From: Sphingobium sp. 66-54
Lineage (GTDB): Bacteria > Pseudomonadota > Alphaproteobacteria > Sphingomonadales > Sphingomonadaceae
Reading direction: 5' to 3'
Assembly: GCA_001899715.1 (NCBI GenBank)
Contig: MKWI01000029.1
Location: 1 to 64,000 of the forward strand
DNA: 64,000 nt
The notes under the pieces are model-generated. The model did no database searches. It had not been told where the DNA came from and worked only from the letters and a program-made list of their open reading frames with translations. Made by a program: the position numbers and the translations under genes. Of this stretch, positions 1-8,942 are shown piece after piece (position 1 is the first letter of the stretch; each line of letters begins with the position of its first letter).

Positions 1-44
1 GTTCCTAATTCAGATCAGAGGCTTACGCCACTCCCGCCAACCCT

Positions 45-1928
45 TCAGGACACTTTTGGTGAATAAGGCGGGTTAACACCACCCGCGCGGAAACCCTTGC
101 TCGCTGACGCGTAGATCATGCTCCCGGGGGTCATCTGATATTGCACACCGAATTTGGGCGTGATCGGCGACTCCTTGACCGATCCGCCAACGATACCGCC
201 GTTCTGGACCGTGGGGACGTTCCATCCGCTCGCCGGGCCATAGAACTTCTGGTCATAATCGAAGGAGACCTGCGAGATACGGGCGCCGACGGTGAACTTC
301 AGCTTGTCGAAAAGCAGGTAATTAAGCTCACCAAAGCCCGCGATTTCCTTGTCGGTCAGATGTTGCAGGCGCGTCGTGACGATGCCGTTGGGCAGAGCGG
401 GAATACCAACCCTGTTCCCGTTCTCATCGAAACCAGTATAACGCTGTTCCGGTTTCATACCAAACAATAAGGCAACCTGCCGCTCGATATCACCGATGTA
501 GAAATATTCGCTGGATGCCTTGATCTTCGAGGCATAGGCACCAACAACCCAGCTAAACGGCCCGTCATTTGTCGAGGCGAGCCGCAGTTCCTGCATGAAA
601 CCGTGGCGCTTGTTGTACCCATCGTCGACCAGAACGTAATAATCAGGCCAAGGCGAAAACAGCGGGAAGCCTGTACTGGCCCAGAGATTGCGGTTGGTCT
701 GGTCAGCAGGAACGTTCTCCAGGCGCTGCTGGGCAGTCAGCTGATTCATTTCCGTGCCGTCGCCAACGGTCTTGTCGCTAATGAAGGACGTAATAGACTT
801 GACGGAGAAGGTGTCGAACGAATGATCGACCGTCAACGACCCCACATGTAGCGTCGTTCCAACTTCGTTCTTGCGGCGATCAATCGACTTATACTTGCCA
901 AGATACGGGAACGGTCCATATTCGACTCGCTCACGGCGGTATATGTAATCAGGTTGTTCATCCCGGGCCGGACAAGCCACCGGAGTGATGGCGGATGGCA
1001 CGGAGGATGCCGTACGCCGCGTGTCGAAACAATATTCCGCCGTCGCATATTTCTCGTTGACCGGCAGGTTATAGCCGCGCGGACCACCTTCATCATACTG
1101 ATATGAGAAGAAATAGGAGGCTGTTATGCTCGTATCCTGAGACGGTGCGAACAACAGCGAACCCCGCGCTGACGTTTCTGTGCGCCCATTGGCGTTCTTA
1201 TTGAGCAGGGCGCCATTATTATATGGATCCACCATGTCGATAAAGCCCGCCACGTTGCGGTGGAAGGCGCTGATACGAACGCCCAGCCTGTCTTCGACCA
1301 GCGGACCGCCAAGCGCAACACCGCCCTCATAACCGATGCCTCCATCCATCACCGTGGATGCCTGAACCATCGCGCGTCCGGAGAATTCGGTGAGGCTGGG
1401 TGTCGGCGTAATGAACCGGATCGTGCCGCCCTGCGAGCTGCCGCCATAGAGCGTGCCCTGCGGCCCACGCAGAACCTCGATACGGTCCAGGTCGAACAGT
1501 GTCGGCGCGGGAGTACCGTTGTTCTGCTGCACGCCGGCCGAGTTGCGCCGCTGAAGCGGCGTATCATCGAGATAAAGGCCGGTGGTCGCTGCGCCACTCG
1601 TGGCGACAATGCCGCGAATTGAGAAGTTCTGAACGCCGCCAGCCTGCCCTGATACCGTCAACGCGGGCACGGTGCGTTGCAGATCCGATGGGGATTGCAG
1701 ACCCTGGCGATCGAGCCCCTCCTGCGTCACCGCCGTGATGCTGAGCGGCACGCGATTGACCGTATCCGACCGCCGCGTCGCGGTTACGACGATGTCTTCG
1801 AGACCGAGAGTCTCCCTTTCCCCCCGCTCGCTCACATCCGATTCCTGTGCGAGTACAGGACTGATCGCCAACATATTTGCCAGTGCGGTTCCAATGAACG
1901 CCGCACCGGACAAGCCCAACCTACTCAT
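45..1928 (-). pseudogene. TonB-dependent receptor, 3' end missing
   Basis: Outer-membrane TonB-dependent receptor of the large sphingomonad family that takes up unknown organic ligands. It has a signal peptide ending near residue 27 (SPVLAQ), a TonB-box-like stretch (DIVVTATRR), a plug domain (about residues 50-170, with ELLRGPQGTLYGGSS-like plug signature) and part of the beta barrel. Reading stops at residue 627, just after SKGFRAGGVNPP, a motif that in relatives is followed by roughly 120-170 more barrel residues ending in an aromatic residue. The C-terminal strands are therefore missing. Only 44 bases lie beyond the stop, so the cause (insertion, rearrangement or frameshift) cannot be named. 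The ATG at 1928 follows a good GGGGAGG site. The receptor family is certain; the broken state is likely. Confidence 0.8.
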
Positions 1929-2594
1929 CGCATCCTCCCCACTGCAATTGAAGCTTACGCACTTCGTTTCTGGTGAATTTCTCCGACCCGACCGGTCACG
2001 CGACGCGCTGCCGAAGACCCGTTGCGCACGACCGAAAGGAGCTTCGTGTGCGGCACATGTTCGCCCTGCGGACTCATCAGCTTCGCGGCGCCAGAACCTT
2101 CACGGCACCAACCGGCAGACGCCCGCACAATATCGCGCCAGCCGGGCAGCCGGGCGCGAGAGCGCGGCGCTACCGAACTGAGATGACACTGATGATGGGA
2201 TATTCTCGCCGAAAACGGAGCGGCGACCGTCTGCCCCAGACTTAGGCCCGGCTCGCATCCTTGCGACACCCATAGCGAGCCGATCCGCCGGAACCCGGCA
2301 CGACGGCGGACACCACGGCGCAAGGTCGGCACGAGGGCACTCCCGCGGCCGCAACGGTCGACGATCGACGCGCGCGAGAACGTTATGCGTGCCCTTTTCA
2401 AGTTCCCTCCCCCGAACCGCCGGCTGATGCCGGTCCTCCGCACGATCATTCCCGACGAATATGGATCCAGCAGCCCAAGTTCGTCTGTATTTATTTAGTT
2501 ATAAATATAACTATCTAGGCCGGAGTCAACCCGCTTTTGGGCGCCAGCCGGGCGCCGTCGATTTTATATCGATGAATGCAGTGGGCGAGGCGGC
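1929..2594. other. Long intergenic region between receptor and MarR gene
   Basis: No protein family is recognisable here on either strand; the open frames have no homology-like features and no good start sites. The notable element is an 18-bp palindrome at 2496-2513 in an AT-rich patch (about 2485-2515) that looks like a promoter. If that promoter serves the receptor gene, its leader would be over 500 bases long. Confidence 0.5.
2496..2513. promoter_or_regulatory. Probable MarR operator 1
   Basis: Perfect inverted repeat TAGTTATA-AA-TATAACTA, two 8-bp arms with a 2-bp spacer. It fits the size and symmetry of MarR-family operators and shares the pattern TAGNTANANNTNTANCTA with the palindrome in front of the MarR gene (3141-3158). 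On the minus strand it overlaps AT-rich promoter-like sequence pointing toward the truncated receptor gene. That it is bound by the adjacent MarR protein is inferred. Confidence 0.6.
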
Positions 2595-3104
2595 CTAGCC
2601 GCCCTCGGCTTCCAGGAGCCGGCTGCGCAGATGGGAAAGGACGCGCAGCATCGCATCGATGTCAGCGTCCGGAATACCTTGCCAGATCCTCTCGCGCTGT
2701 TCCTTCACGACGGCGGCCATGGCCGTGACCGCAGCACGCCCCTTGTCCGTCAGAAAAATCAGCCGCGAACGACGGTCATTGCCGTCCTGTCGCCGCTCAA
2801 TGAAGCCGCCTGCCTCGAGTTTCGCCATTGCCCCGACAATGCTGGGCGCCTCCAACCCGACACGCCCCGCCACCTCCATCAACGTGCATTGGCCCGAGTC
2901 GACCGAGATGGCATGCAGGATTTCCCAACGAACTTGGCTGTGCCCCGCATCCTTCAACGCCCGATCGACGACACGGCGGTAACGCCGCCCGACAAGCTTG
3001 ATGCGCCGCGTTGCCGCAACCAGACGCTGGTCGTCATAATCGTCATCGAACGCCTTCGGCGGAACGGAATCGCGAAAATCGTGGGCTGTTTTTTTTGGTG
3101 GCAT
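2595..3104 (-). CDS. MarR family transcriptional regulator
   Basis: A 169-residue MarR regulator, the usual length. The winged helix-turn-helix covers about residues 50-130: WEILHAI, a helix pair with LMEVAGRVGLEAPSIVGAMAKLE, then the wing ERRQDGNDRRSRLIFLT with the typical D-R-R-S. Family members are dimeric repressors released by small aromatic or phenolic ligands. A perfect palindrome at 3140-3159 lies about 40 bp upstream of the ATG, which suggests autoregulation, and a similar palindrome lies at 2496 in front of the truncated receptor gene. The ligand is unknown; the catabolic cluster next door makes an aromatic acid plausible. Confidence 0.93.
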   Translation of the reverse strand: MPPKKTAHDFRDSVPPKAFDDDYDDQRLVAATRRIKLVGRRYRRVVDRALKDAGHSQVRWEILHAISVDSGQCTLMEVAGRVGLEAPSIVGAMAKLEAGGFIERRQDGNDRRSRLIFLTDKGRAAVTAMAAVVKEQRERIWQGIPDADIDAMLRVLSHLRSRLLEAEGG

Positions 3105-3139
3105 TTTGCTTTGTATCCGGCTTCATTCGAAGGGATCAA

Positions 3140-3159
3140 ATAGATAGATATCTATCTAT
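3140..3159. promoter_or_regulatory. Probable MarR operator 2 (autoregulatory)
   Basis: Perfect 20-bp palindrome with core TAGATAGATATCTATCTA at 3141-3158. It sits between a TATATAG-like promoter element and the start codon of the MarR gene (ATG at 3104) and shares its half-site pattern with the palindrome at 2496-2513. Binding is inferred from position, symmetry and the shared pattern. Confidence 0.65.
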
Positions 3160-3731
3160 ATAGCGACCTCAAAGGAGCTTGACATCATATGTCCCCACGG
3201 TGCTCGACAGAACAAAGGGGGCCACGGAGGCAGCTTATTATCTATTTTCGTCCGTTCATACAACCATTCAAGAGAAAGCGCTTCCGCCGGTCGGATAGGA
3301 GACAAGCAGCCCCATTGATGGCATTCGACATCGCGCAAACACGGCGCCGCAGCCGTGAAAGACCATCCCCGGTCCGCCGCTTGGCGCTAACCTCCTTATG
3401 CACAGCGGCGCTACCCCACTGCCTCGCCGCAATAGTCGAACAAAAGAGCCACCAGGGATTCCCACGAATTCACGTCCATCCTCCGCTGGTACGCAAGTCG
3501 CCTGAAGCCTCTCACAACGATCCAGCATTCCCCATAATATCGGGCCCAGGCGGCGACGTGTTTTTTAGCAGTCCCATATAATATACGTGCCACGCGTTCC
3601 CTATCGACGAGCGAAGAGAGGTCTCCCCACGCGCAGGGCGAGAACAGCACGCCGTCATCGAAAGAAGGCCGGAGAGCATCTTAAAATGCCGGGACCGCCA
3701 ATGGCGGCCCCGGATTGTTTCCGGACACTCG
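3160..3731. other. Gap between MarR promoter and receptor 2
   Basis: About 570 bp with no recognisable gene. Short open frames exist on both strands (for example 79 codons on the minus strand at 3411-3650) but none shows a known domain or a convincing start. It may contain relics of deleted genes. No strong terminator hairpin was seen after the receptor stop at 3732. Confidence 0.4.
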
Positions 3732-6677
3732 TCAGAACGTCACGCGGGCACCCACATAGAAAGAACGGCCGACCGCGTCATAGGTCGCCACGTCCGTCGA
3801 ATTTTGCGAACTGGCGACCACCAGCAATCCCTTATCGAAGAGATTGTTGATACCGGCGCGCAGGGTGAAGGCGTCATTCACACGCATCGTCCCGAACAGG
3901 TCGAACAGATTGTAGCTCGAAACGCCCGGCGATGGATTGGTCGGGGTCGTCACCGAGGTGATGTCCTGCATCGCATCGAGATACTGCCAGCGCAGACCCA
4001 GCCCCAGACCGTCCGAGCGATAGCCGACGGTGGTGAGCGCCTTCCATTTCGGCCGGGGCGCGCCAAGCGTATTGGTCCCGGCAAAATCCTGGAACGGCGA
4101 GGTCGGCAGCGTCTGCACCTTATAGTGATTGGTGTAACCGATGGCGCTGTTCAGATAGAGCTGGCCGCTCCCGTTGCCCATGCCGGCATCCGACAGGCGC
4201 AGGCTCCAGCCGGCCTGGATCTCGATGCCGTCCGTCTTGAGCCCACCCAGGTTCATGAAAGGCTGGCCGATGGTCTGCAACAGACCCTGCGCATCGCGCG
4301 TCAGCAACTGGCAGAAGGGATTGGTGGCCGAGTAAGTCGGGTTTGCGCCGTCGAGATTGTAGCAGCTCGACAAGGTGGTCAGACCCGGAATGGTCGAGAT
4401 CACATCCTTGATCTTGATATTGTAATAATCGACCGAGAGCGAAAGGCCCGCCAGCCACGGTGAGGATGCGCGGGAATTCCAGATGAAGCCGATATTGAAC
4501 GTATCGGCCTTCTCCGGCGTCAGATTGCGATTGCCGCTGATCAGCCCGGCGGTCGCAGTGGTGGGGAACTGATAGCTGTCGATGGCCGCCGTCGGAATAC
4601 CCTGAGCAAGGCACAGCGTGCGCACCTGCGCGCCATTGGCGCCCGTGCGCGCGATGGAGCGGATATCGCACGGATCACCCACCGATGCAGGCGGCGTGCC
4701 GAACTGCACCTGCACGCCCGTATTCGGCGAGAACAGTTCGCCAATGTTCGGCGCACGCACGGCACGCTGATAACTACCCCGGATCAGCAGCGACCGGATC
4801 GGCCGCCAGCGCAGGTCGCCCTCATAGCTGGTCACGCTGCCGGTCACGGAATAGTCCGAATAGCGGAACGCGCCGCCAACGCCCAGTTCCTGGATGAACG
4901 GCACATCCTTCACCAGCGGCACGTCGATCTGAGCCGCGAATTCCTTCACATTGAGGTCGCCGGTGGCGGGCGCCGAGGCGATCACGGCCTCGATATTTTG
5001 CGCCGCGAGATCGGAATCGGGCGTGTAGACATAGCTGTTCTTGCGATAGCCCGCCTGCAAGGCCAGTTGCACGTCGCCGGCGGGAAGCGTGAACAGCGGG
5101 CCGGACACGAGGCCCTGCACCTGCGTTTGCGTCAGCTTCTCCCGGCTGAACGCGGTCTTGGTCATATACAAACGGCACGCTTCGGAAATCTGCGAAGAAT
5201 TGACGAGGCCGAAGGGATTGAAGCCGCCCGCGCAGAGGGAATTGCCGCCATCGGCCGCATTGAGCAGTTGCTGCACCCGGCTCTTGACCACGGCATTATG
5301 GTTGGACTGGTTATGAACCGTTTCATCGTAGGCGGCGAACAGATCGAACTTCCAGCTACCGAAAATATTGCCCTTCACGCCGGCCAGATATTGCTGGACG
5401 ATGTAATTCTCATTCCAGGACTTGTCCGGCAGCCCCACATAGCGGCCGTTCCAGGTGAAGGGTGCATCGGCATCCGGGCGCGAGGCGAGCAGCGTGCGCA
5501 GATCCGCCGGAATGAACGGATTGGTCACGGGAATGGTGGTCAGAAGGCCGAATTGCGTGAGACTGCCGCCGCTTTCCGTCTTGGTCGTCGTGTCGACATA
5601 GAGGAACTGGCCGTAAGCGGTCAGCCCGTCGGTGAGTTCATAATCGAACTTGGCGAAAGCGGACTTGCGCTCCAAACCCGACAGTTGCTGGATCTGCTGG
5701 GCGACCGGCATGCGGACGTTCCCGCCCATGACGGCATATGCGCCGCTTGTCGGCCCCCGATAGTTGATTGCGCCCGTCTGCGTGAACAGCGTGCCATCGT
5801 CATTGAAGCCGAGGTTCAGGGTGCGGTTGATCGGCGTCGTCACGCCATAGCTCTGGAAGATACTGTCGAGAGCCGCTTGCGACGGCAGGTTCGTTGCCAG
5901 CGGCACATAGGTATCCTGGCCGATGAACGAGGACGGCGTGGCCATGTTGAAGAAGGAGCGGCTGGAACCTTGCAAGCCCTGCCGATCGGCATAGCTGATC
6001 GCCACCATCACATGGCCGCGATCCTCGGCAAAACTCGATCCGAACGCCAACGACCCGTTGAAGCGCCGCAAATCGCCACGGAAGGCGTTGCCGATCTGCA
6101 CGTCCGCCTTGATGCCATCGAAAGCGCGGATCGTCTTGAAGTTGACCACGCCGGACATCGCGTCCGAACCATAAACCGCCGACGCGCCGCCAGTGATGAC
6201 GTCAATATCGCCGATGATCGATTCCGGGATGATGTTGATGTCGACATTGCCGTTGATGTCGGACAGCGGCAGACGCTTGCCGTCGAGCAGCACCAGGTTG
6301 CGGTTGGACCCGAGGCCGTGCAGATTGAGCGTCGCCCGGCCGCCGGAGCCCTGCCCGCCCGTGCCGGCACTGCCTGCCGGTGTAAAGCCCGGAAGCTGGT
6401 TCAGCGCATTCTCGATGTTGATCGCGCCGGTCTGCTTGATGGCTTCCGAGGACACCGAGACAATGGGGCTGACCGACACATTATTGGGCCGCACGATGAG
6501 CGAGCCAGTCACGATGATGTCCTGGCTGGCTACCTCGTCCGCATCTGCTGGCGGCGTTTGTCCGGCCGGTGCATCCTGCGCCAGAAGCGGGGCCGGCACG
6601 GCCATGACGGCACTGGCCAGCAGGCCCGCAATCGCAAGCTTGCGCCATCCGCCGGCTTGATACTCTGCTTTGGTCAT
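3732..6677 (-). CDS. TonB-dependent receptor (981 aa)
   Basis: Complete outer-membrane receptor of the long CirA/BtuB-like sphingomonad class. The signal peptide ends at about VPAPLLAQ, followed by a TonB box (DIIVTGS), a plug with LVLLDGKRLPLSD and VDVITGGASAVYGSDAMSGVVNF-type motifs (about residues 50-190), then a full barrel ending in the expected aromatic residue (GARVTF). The second ATG of an ATGATG pair is chosen because GGAGG stands five bases before it. A TetR-type dyad lies 43-56 bp upstream, and the exported esterase gene is upstream on the same strand, so the receptor probably imports the ester substrate of the locus. The ligand is inferred from context only. Confidence 0.95.
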   Translation of the reverse strand: MTKAEYQAGGWRKLAIAGLLASAVMAVPAPLLAQDAPAGQTPPADADEVASQDIIVTGSLIVRPNNVSVSPIVSVSSEAIKQTGAINIENALNQLPGFTPAGSAGTGGQGSGGRATLNLHGLGSNRNLVLLDGKRLPLSDINGNVDINIIPESIIGDIDVITGGASAVYGSDAMSGVVNFKTIRAFDGIKADVQIGNAFRGDLRRFNGSLAFGSSFAEDRGHVMVAISYADRQGLQGSSRSFFNMATPSSFIGQDTYVPLATNLPSQAALDSIFQSYGVTTPINRTLNLGFNDDGTLFTQTGAINYRGPTSGAYAVMGGNVRMPVAQQIQQLSGLERKSAFAKFDYELTDGLTAYGQFLYVDTTTKTESGGSLTQFGLLTTIPVTNPFIPADLRTLLASRPDADAPFTWNGRYVGLPDKSWNENYIVQQYLAGVKGNIFGSWKFDLFAAYDETVHNQSNHNAVVKSRVQQLLNAADGGNSLCAGGFNPFGLVNSSQISEACRLYMTKTAFSREKLTQTQVQGLVSGPLFTLPAGDVQLALQAGYRKNSYVYTPDSDLAAQNIEAVIASAPATGDLNVKEFAAQIDVPLVKDVPFIQELGVGGAFRYSDYSVTGSVTSYEGDLRWRPIRSLLIRGSYQRAVRAPNIGELFSPNTGVQVQFGTPPASVGDPCDIRSIARTGANGAQVRTLCLAQGIPTAAIDSYQFPTTATAGLISGNRNLTPEKADTFNIGFIWNSRASSPWLAGLSLSVDYYNIKIKDVISTIPGLTTLSSCYNLDGANPTYSATNPFCQLLTRDAQGLLQTIGQPFMNLGGLKTDGIEIQAGWSLRLSDAGMGNGSGQLYLNSAIGYTNHYKVQTLPTSPFQDFAGTNTLGAPRPKWKALTTVGYRSDGLGLGLRWQYLDAMQDITSVTTPTNPSPGVSSYNLFDLFGTMRVNDAFTLRAGINNLFDKGLLVVASSQNSTDVATYDAVGRSFYVGARVTF

Positions 6678-6719
6678 CATCCCCTCCATTTCCTTATCTG
6701 TCTGGCCGTTAGCCAATAA

Positions 6720-6733
6720 ACTAACTGTTTCGT
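6720..6733. promoter_or_regulatory. Probable TetR operator A
   Basis: ACTAACTGTTTCGT is an imperfect dyad (ACxAA / TTCGT) directly upstream of the receptor gene. It matches the dyad at 7904-7917 at 11 of 14 positions and also resembles the one at 15713-15726. Together they suggest a shared operator for the TetR protein encoded at 11413-12078. Confidence 0.5.
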
Positions 6734-6755
6734 TTAATTTGACTGGAAAAGGCGG

Positions 6756-7829
6756 TTAGCGAGGTTTGCCGATCGCCCTGTCGATGAAATCAATCGAGAC
6801 CCTGAGCGCCTCCAGGCTGGCCTGCCGGGTGCTGTCCGGCGTCTTGCCGATCCAGCTATGGCCAACGCCCGGAACGACGATCTTGGTCACGGCCACGCCG
6901 GCCTTCTTGAGAGCGACCTCGAAAAGCTCGGTCTGTGCCATCGGAACAGTCTGATCGTCCGTGCCGTGGATGAGCAGAAACGGAGGATCGGACCGGTCCA
7001 CATAGGTGACGGGCGACGCCGCGCGCTGCCGGCTTTCGGCGCATGGCTGCGTACCGCATCCCAGAAATTGCGCGGCCGCGTCACCAGCCGATTCAACGGC
7101 GGCCGGCTGAGGCGCCAGCTTGGTGAAATCATAGATGCCAAACCATGCGACCACCGCCTGGACGCAATCGGACGCCTCATCCGCGCCGGCTGCCGTCGAG
7201 GCGGTCGTTTCCACATTGCCCTGTGCAGGCACCACGCGGCCAGCGGGTGCCAGCGACTTAACATGGCAGCTCACGCCGGCCAGCGCCGCCAGATGGCCGC
7301 CCGCCGACTGGCCCCAGATCGCCGCGCGCGCGGGGTCGACACGATAGGTATCCGCATTGGCACGCAGCCAGCGAATGGCCGCCTTCACATCCTGGATCGC
7401 AGCGGGAAAGGGCGCCTCGCCCGAGAAGCGGTAGCCGACCGACGCAACGACATAGCCCTTGGCGGCCAGCGCCGCGAGAACCTTCGGCCAGTCCGCATAA
7501 GCGGCGCTGCGGCGCGGCCCGCCCGCCATCCAGCCGCCGCCATGGACATAAATGACCAGCGGATGCGCGTCCGCCCCGGCCGGCACGAACAGATCGAGCT
7601 TGAGCGGACGATAGCCGGGCAGCGTCGCGTAGGTGAGATCGGGATAACCGGTGACTCCATCGGCAAAAGATACCGTGGCCTTCGCCAGCGAATCCGCGCC
7701 GACGGCCTGCACGGCCGCACCGACATCCGTGCCCTGAGCGACCTGCTCCTCGATGGACGGTGAGTCGGCGGCCATCGCGCCGGACGATAAGGCCCACAGA
7801 ACAGCAAAAAGCGCGGCAGATTGCCTCAC
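6756..7829 (-). CDS. Exported alpha/beta hydrolase (esterase)
   Basis: A 357-residue alpha/beta hydrolase with an N-terminal signal peptide ending at about SSGAMAA. It has the oxyanion-hole motif HGGGW (96-100), the nucleophile elbow GQSAGG (Ser175), an acid in HGTDDQ (about Asp291) and a histidine in GVGHSW (His324). This pattern belongs to the BD-FAE / acetyl-esterase-like group, which includes feruloyl-type esterases. Translation starts at GTG after GGAGAGGGG. It lies between the receptor gene and a divergent promoter shared with the shikimate dehydrogenase gene. Inferred role: periplasmic hydrolysis of an ester whose acid or alcohol part is shikimate or quinate. The exact substrate cannot be read from the sequence. 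Confidence 0.88.
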   Translation of the reverse strand: MRQSAALFAVLWALSSGAMAADSPSIEEQVAQGTDVGAAVQAVGADSLAKATVSFADGVTGYPDLTYATLPGYRPLKLDLFVPAGADAHPLVIYVHGGGWMAGGPRRSAAYADWPKVLAALAAKGYVVASVGYRFSGEAPFPAAIQDVKAAIRWLRANADTYRVDPARAAIWGQSAGGHLAALAGVSCHVKSLAPAGRVVPAQGNVETTASTAAGADEASDCVQAVVAWFGIYDFTKLAPQPAAVESAGDAAAQFLGCGTQPCAESRQRAASPVTYVDRSDPPFLLIHGTDDQTVPMAQTELFEVALKKAGVAVTKIVVPGVGHSWIGKTPDSTRQASLEALRVSIDFIDRAIGKPR

Positions 7830-7903
7830 ATCATTCCCCTCTCCACGCCGGCCGATTTGACCCGGCTTGAAAACTGGCCTTCCCTGACCACGAAAATTAA
7901 TGT

Positions 7904-7917
7904 ACGAAATGGTTCGT
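7904..7917. promoter_or_regulatory. Probable TetR operator B (divergent promoter)
   Basis: ACGAAATGGTTCGT, a dyad of two 5-bp arms with a 4-bp spacer, in the middle of the divergent region between the esterase (start 7829, minus) and shikimate dehydrogenase (start 8024, plus). It is the most symmetrical of three related dyads at the three promoters of this locus. One regulator bound here could control both directions. Confidence 0.6.
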
Positions 7918-8023
7918 TACGTGTCAATTACCTCTTGCGAGGTGAACGAACGAATACTCAAACACACGAAAAATCAGCATGTTAAATCATATTAATCTGG
8001 AGAGAGGGGCGTTTGGCGGCACT

Positions 8024-8902
8024 ATGTCGAGCACTGGCATCAAGGATGAAATCGCGGGCGGCAGGGGTATATTGACGGGCCTGATCGGTGCGGGGATCCA
8101 GGGCTCACGCTCTCCGGCCATGCATATGCGAGAGGCCGATGCGCAGGGCCTGCGCCTGATCTACCGCCTCTACGATCTTCAGGTGGATGGGCGCAGCCTC
8201 GACGATCTTCCGCGCCTGCTGGACGCGCTCGAAACCGCGGGCTTTGCCGGCGTGAACGTCACGCACCCGGTCAAGCAGCGCGTGATTCCGCTGCTCGATG
8301 AATTGAGTGCGGAAGCCCGGCAGGTCGGCGCGGTCAACACCATCCTGTTCGCCGGGGGTCGCCGGGTCGGCCACAATACGGACTGGTCCGGCTTCGCGGA
8401 AAGTTTCACCCGAACGCTGGGCGACGCACGCATCGCCAAGGTGGTGCAGGTCGGCGCGGGCGGCGCCGGCGCCGCTACCGCCGTGGCCATGCTGCGGCTG
8501 GGCTGCACCGATCTGCTCATTCACGATAGCAGCACCGAGCGCGCGACCGATCTGGTCGAGCGCCTCTCGCACGATTTCCCCGACGCGCGCCTGACGGCCC
8601 AGACCGGATCGCCGGAAGCGGACATGACCGACGCGGACGGGCTGGTGAACGCCACGCCCATCGGCATGGAAGGACATCCCGGCATGCCAATCCCCGCGAC
8701 ATGGCTTCGTGCCGATATGTGGGTGGCCGACGTCATCTATTTCCCGCTCGAAACGGCCTTGTTGCTGGCCGCCAAGGCGCGCGGCTGCGCAACGCTCAAC
8801 GGTGGCGGCATGGCCGTTTTTCAGGCTGCGCGGGCATTTGACCTGTTCACCGGGAAAATTGCCGACCGCGAGCGCATGGTGCGCGATTTCGGAACGATCT
8901 AA
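8024..8902 (+). CDS. Shikimate/quinate 5-dehydrogenase, probably NAD-preferring
   Basis: A 292-residue AroE/YdiB/QsuD-type enzyme that oxidises shikimate to 3-dehydroshikimate or quinate to 3-dehydroquinate when used catabolically. Shikimate-binding serines are in GSRSP (Ser28, Ser30), the catalytic lysine in NVTHPVK (Lys84), the partner aspartate in NTD (Asp120), and the dinucleotide loop is GAGGAG (144-149). Biosynthetic AroE carries NRT after strand two; this protein has DSS (168-170), an acidic residue in place of the NADP-binding motif, as in NAD-dependent catabolic enzymes. The ATG at 8024 gives normal length; an in-frame ATG at 7979 is possible. It is followed 40 bp downstream by the transporter gene. 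Confidence 0.92.
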   Translation: MSSTGIKDEIAGGRGILTGLIGAGIQGSRSPAMHMREADAQGLRLIYRLYDLQVDGRSLDDLPRLLDALETAGFAGVNVTHPVKQRVIPLLDELSAEARQVGAVNTILFAGGRRVGHNTDWSGFAESFTRTLGDARIAKVVQVGAGGAGAATAVAMLRLGCTDLLIHDSSTERATDLVERLSHDFPDARLTAQTGSPEADMTDADGLVNATPIGMEGHPGMPIPATWLRADMWVADVIYFPLETALLLAAKARGCATLNGGGMAVFQAARAFDLFTGKIADRERMVRDFGTI

Positions 8903-8942
8903 CAACAAGCCGGCGCCGCAAGAGCGCCGCGGAGGGGACGAC

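Noticed and set aside
1..44. Terminal inverted repeat of a named insertion sequence
   Set aside because: Only 44 bases are visible and I could not match them to a known family with confidence.
1955..2449. 164-codon open frame on the minus strand between the receptor and marR
   Set aside because: Arg/Ser-rich composition, no domain, no ribosome site; typical of high-GC non-coding frames.
4998..6719. 573-codon plus-strand frame opposite receptor 2
   Set aside because: Antisense shadow of the receptor with no domain; repeated His/Gln/Arg-rich composition as in other shadows here.
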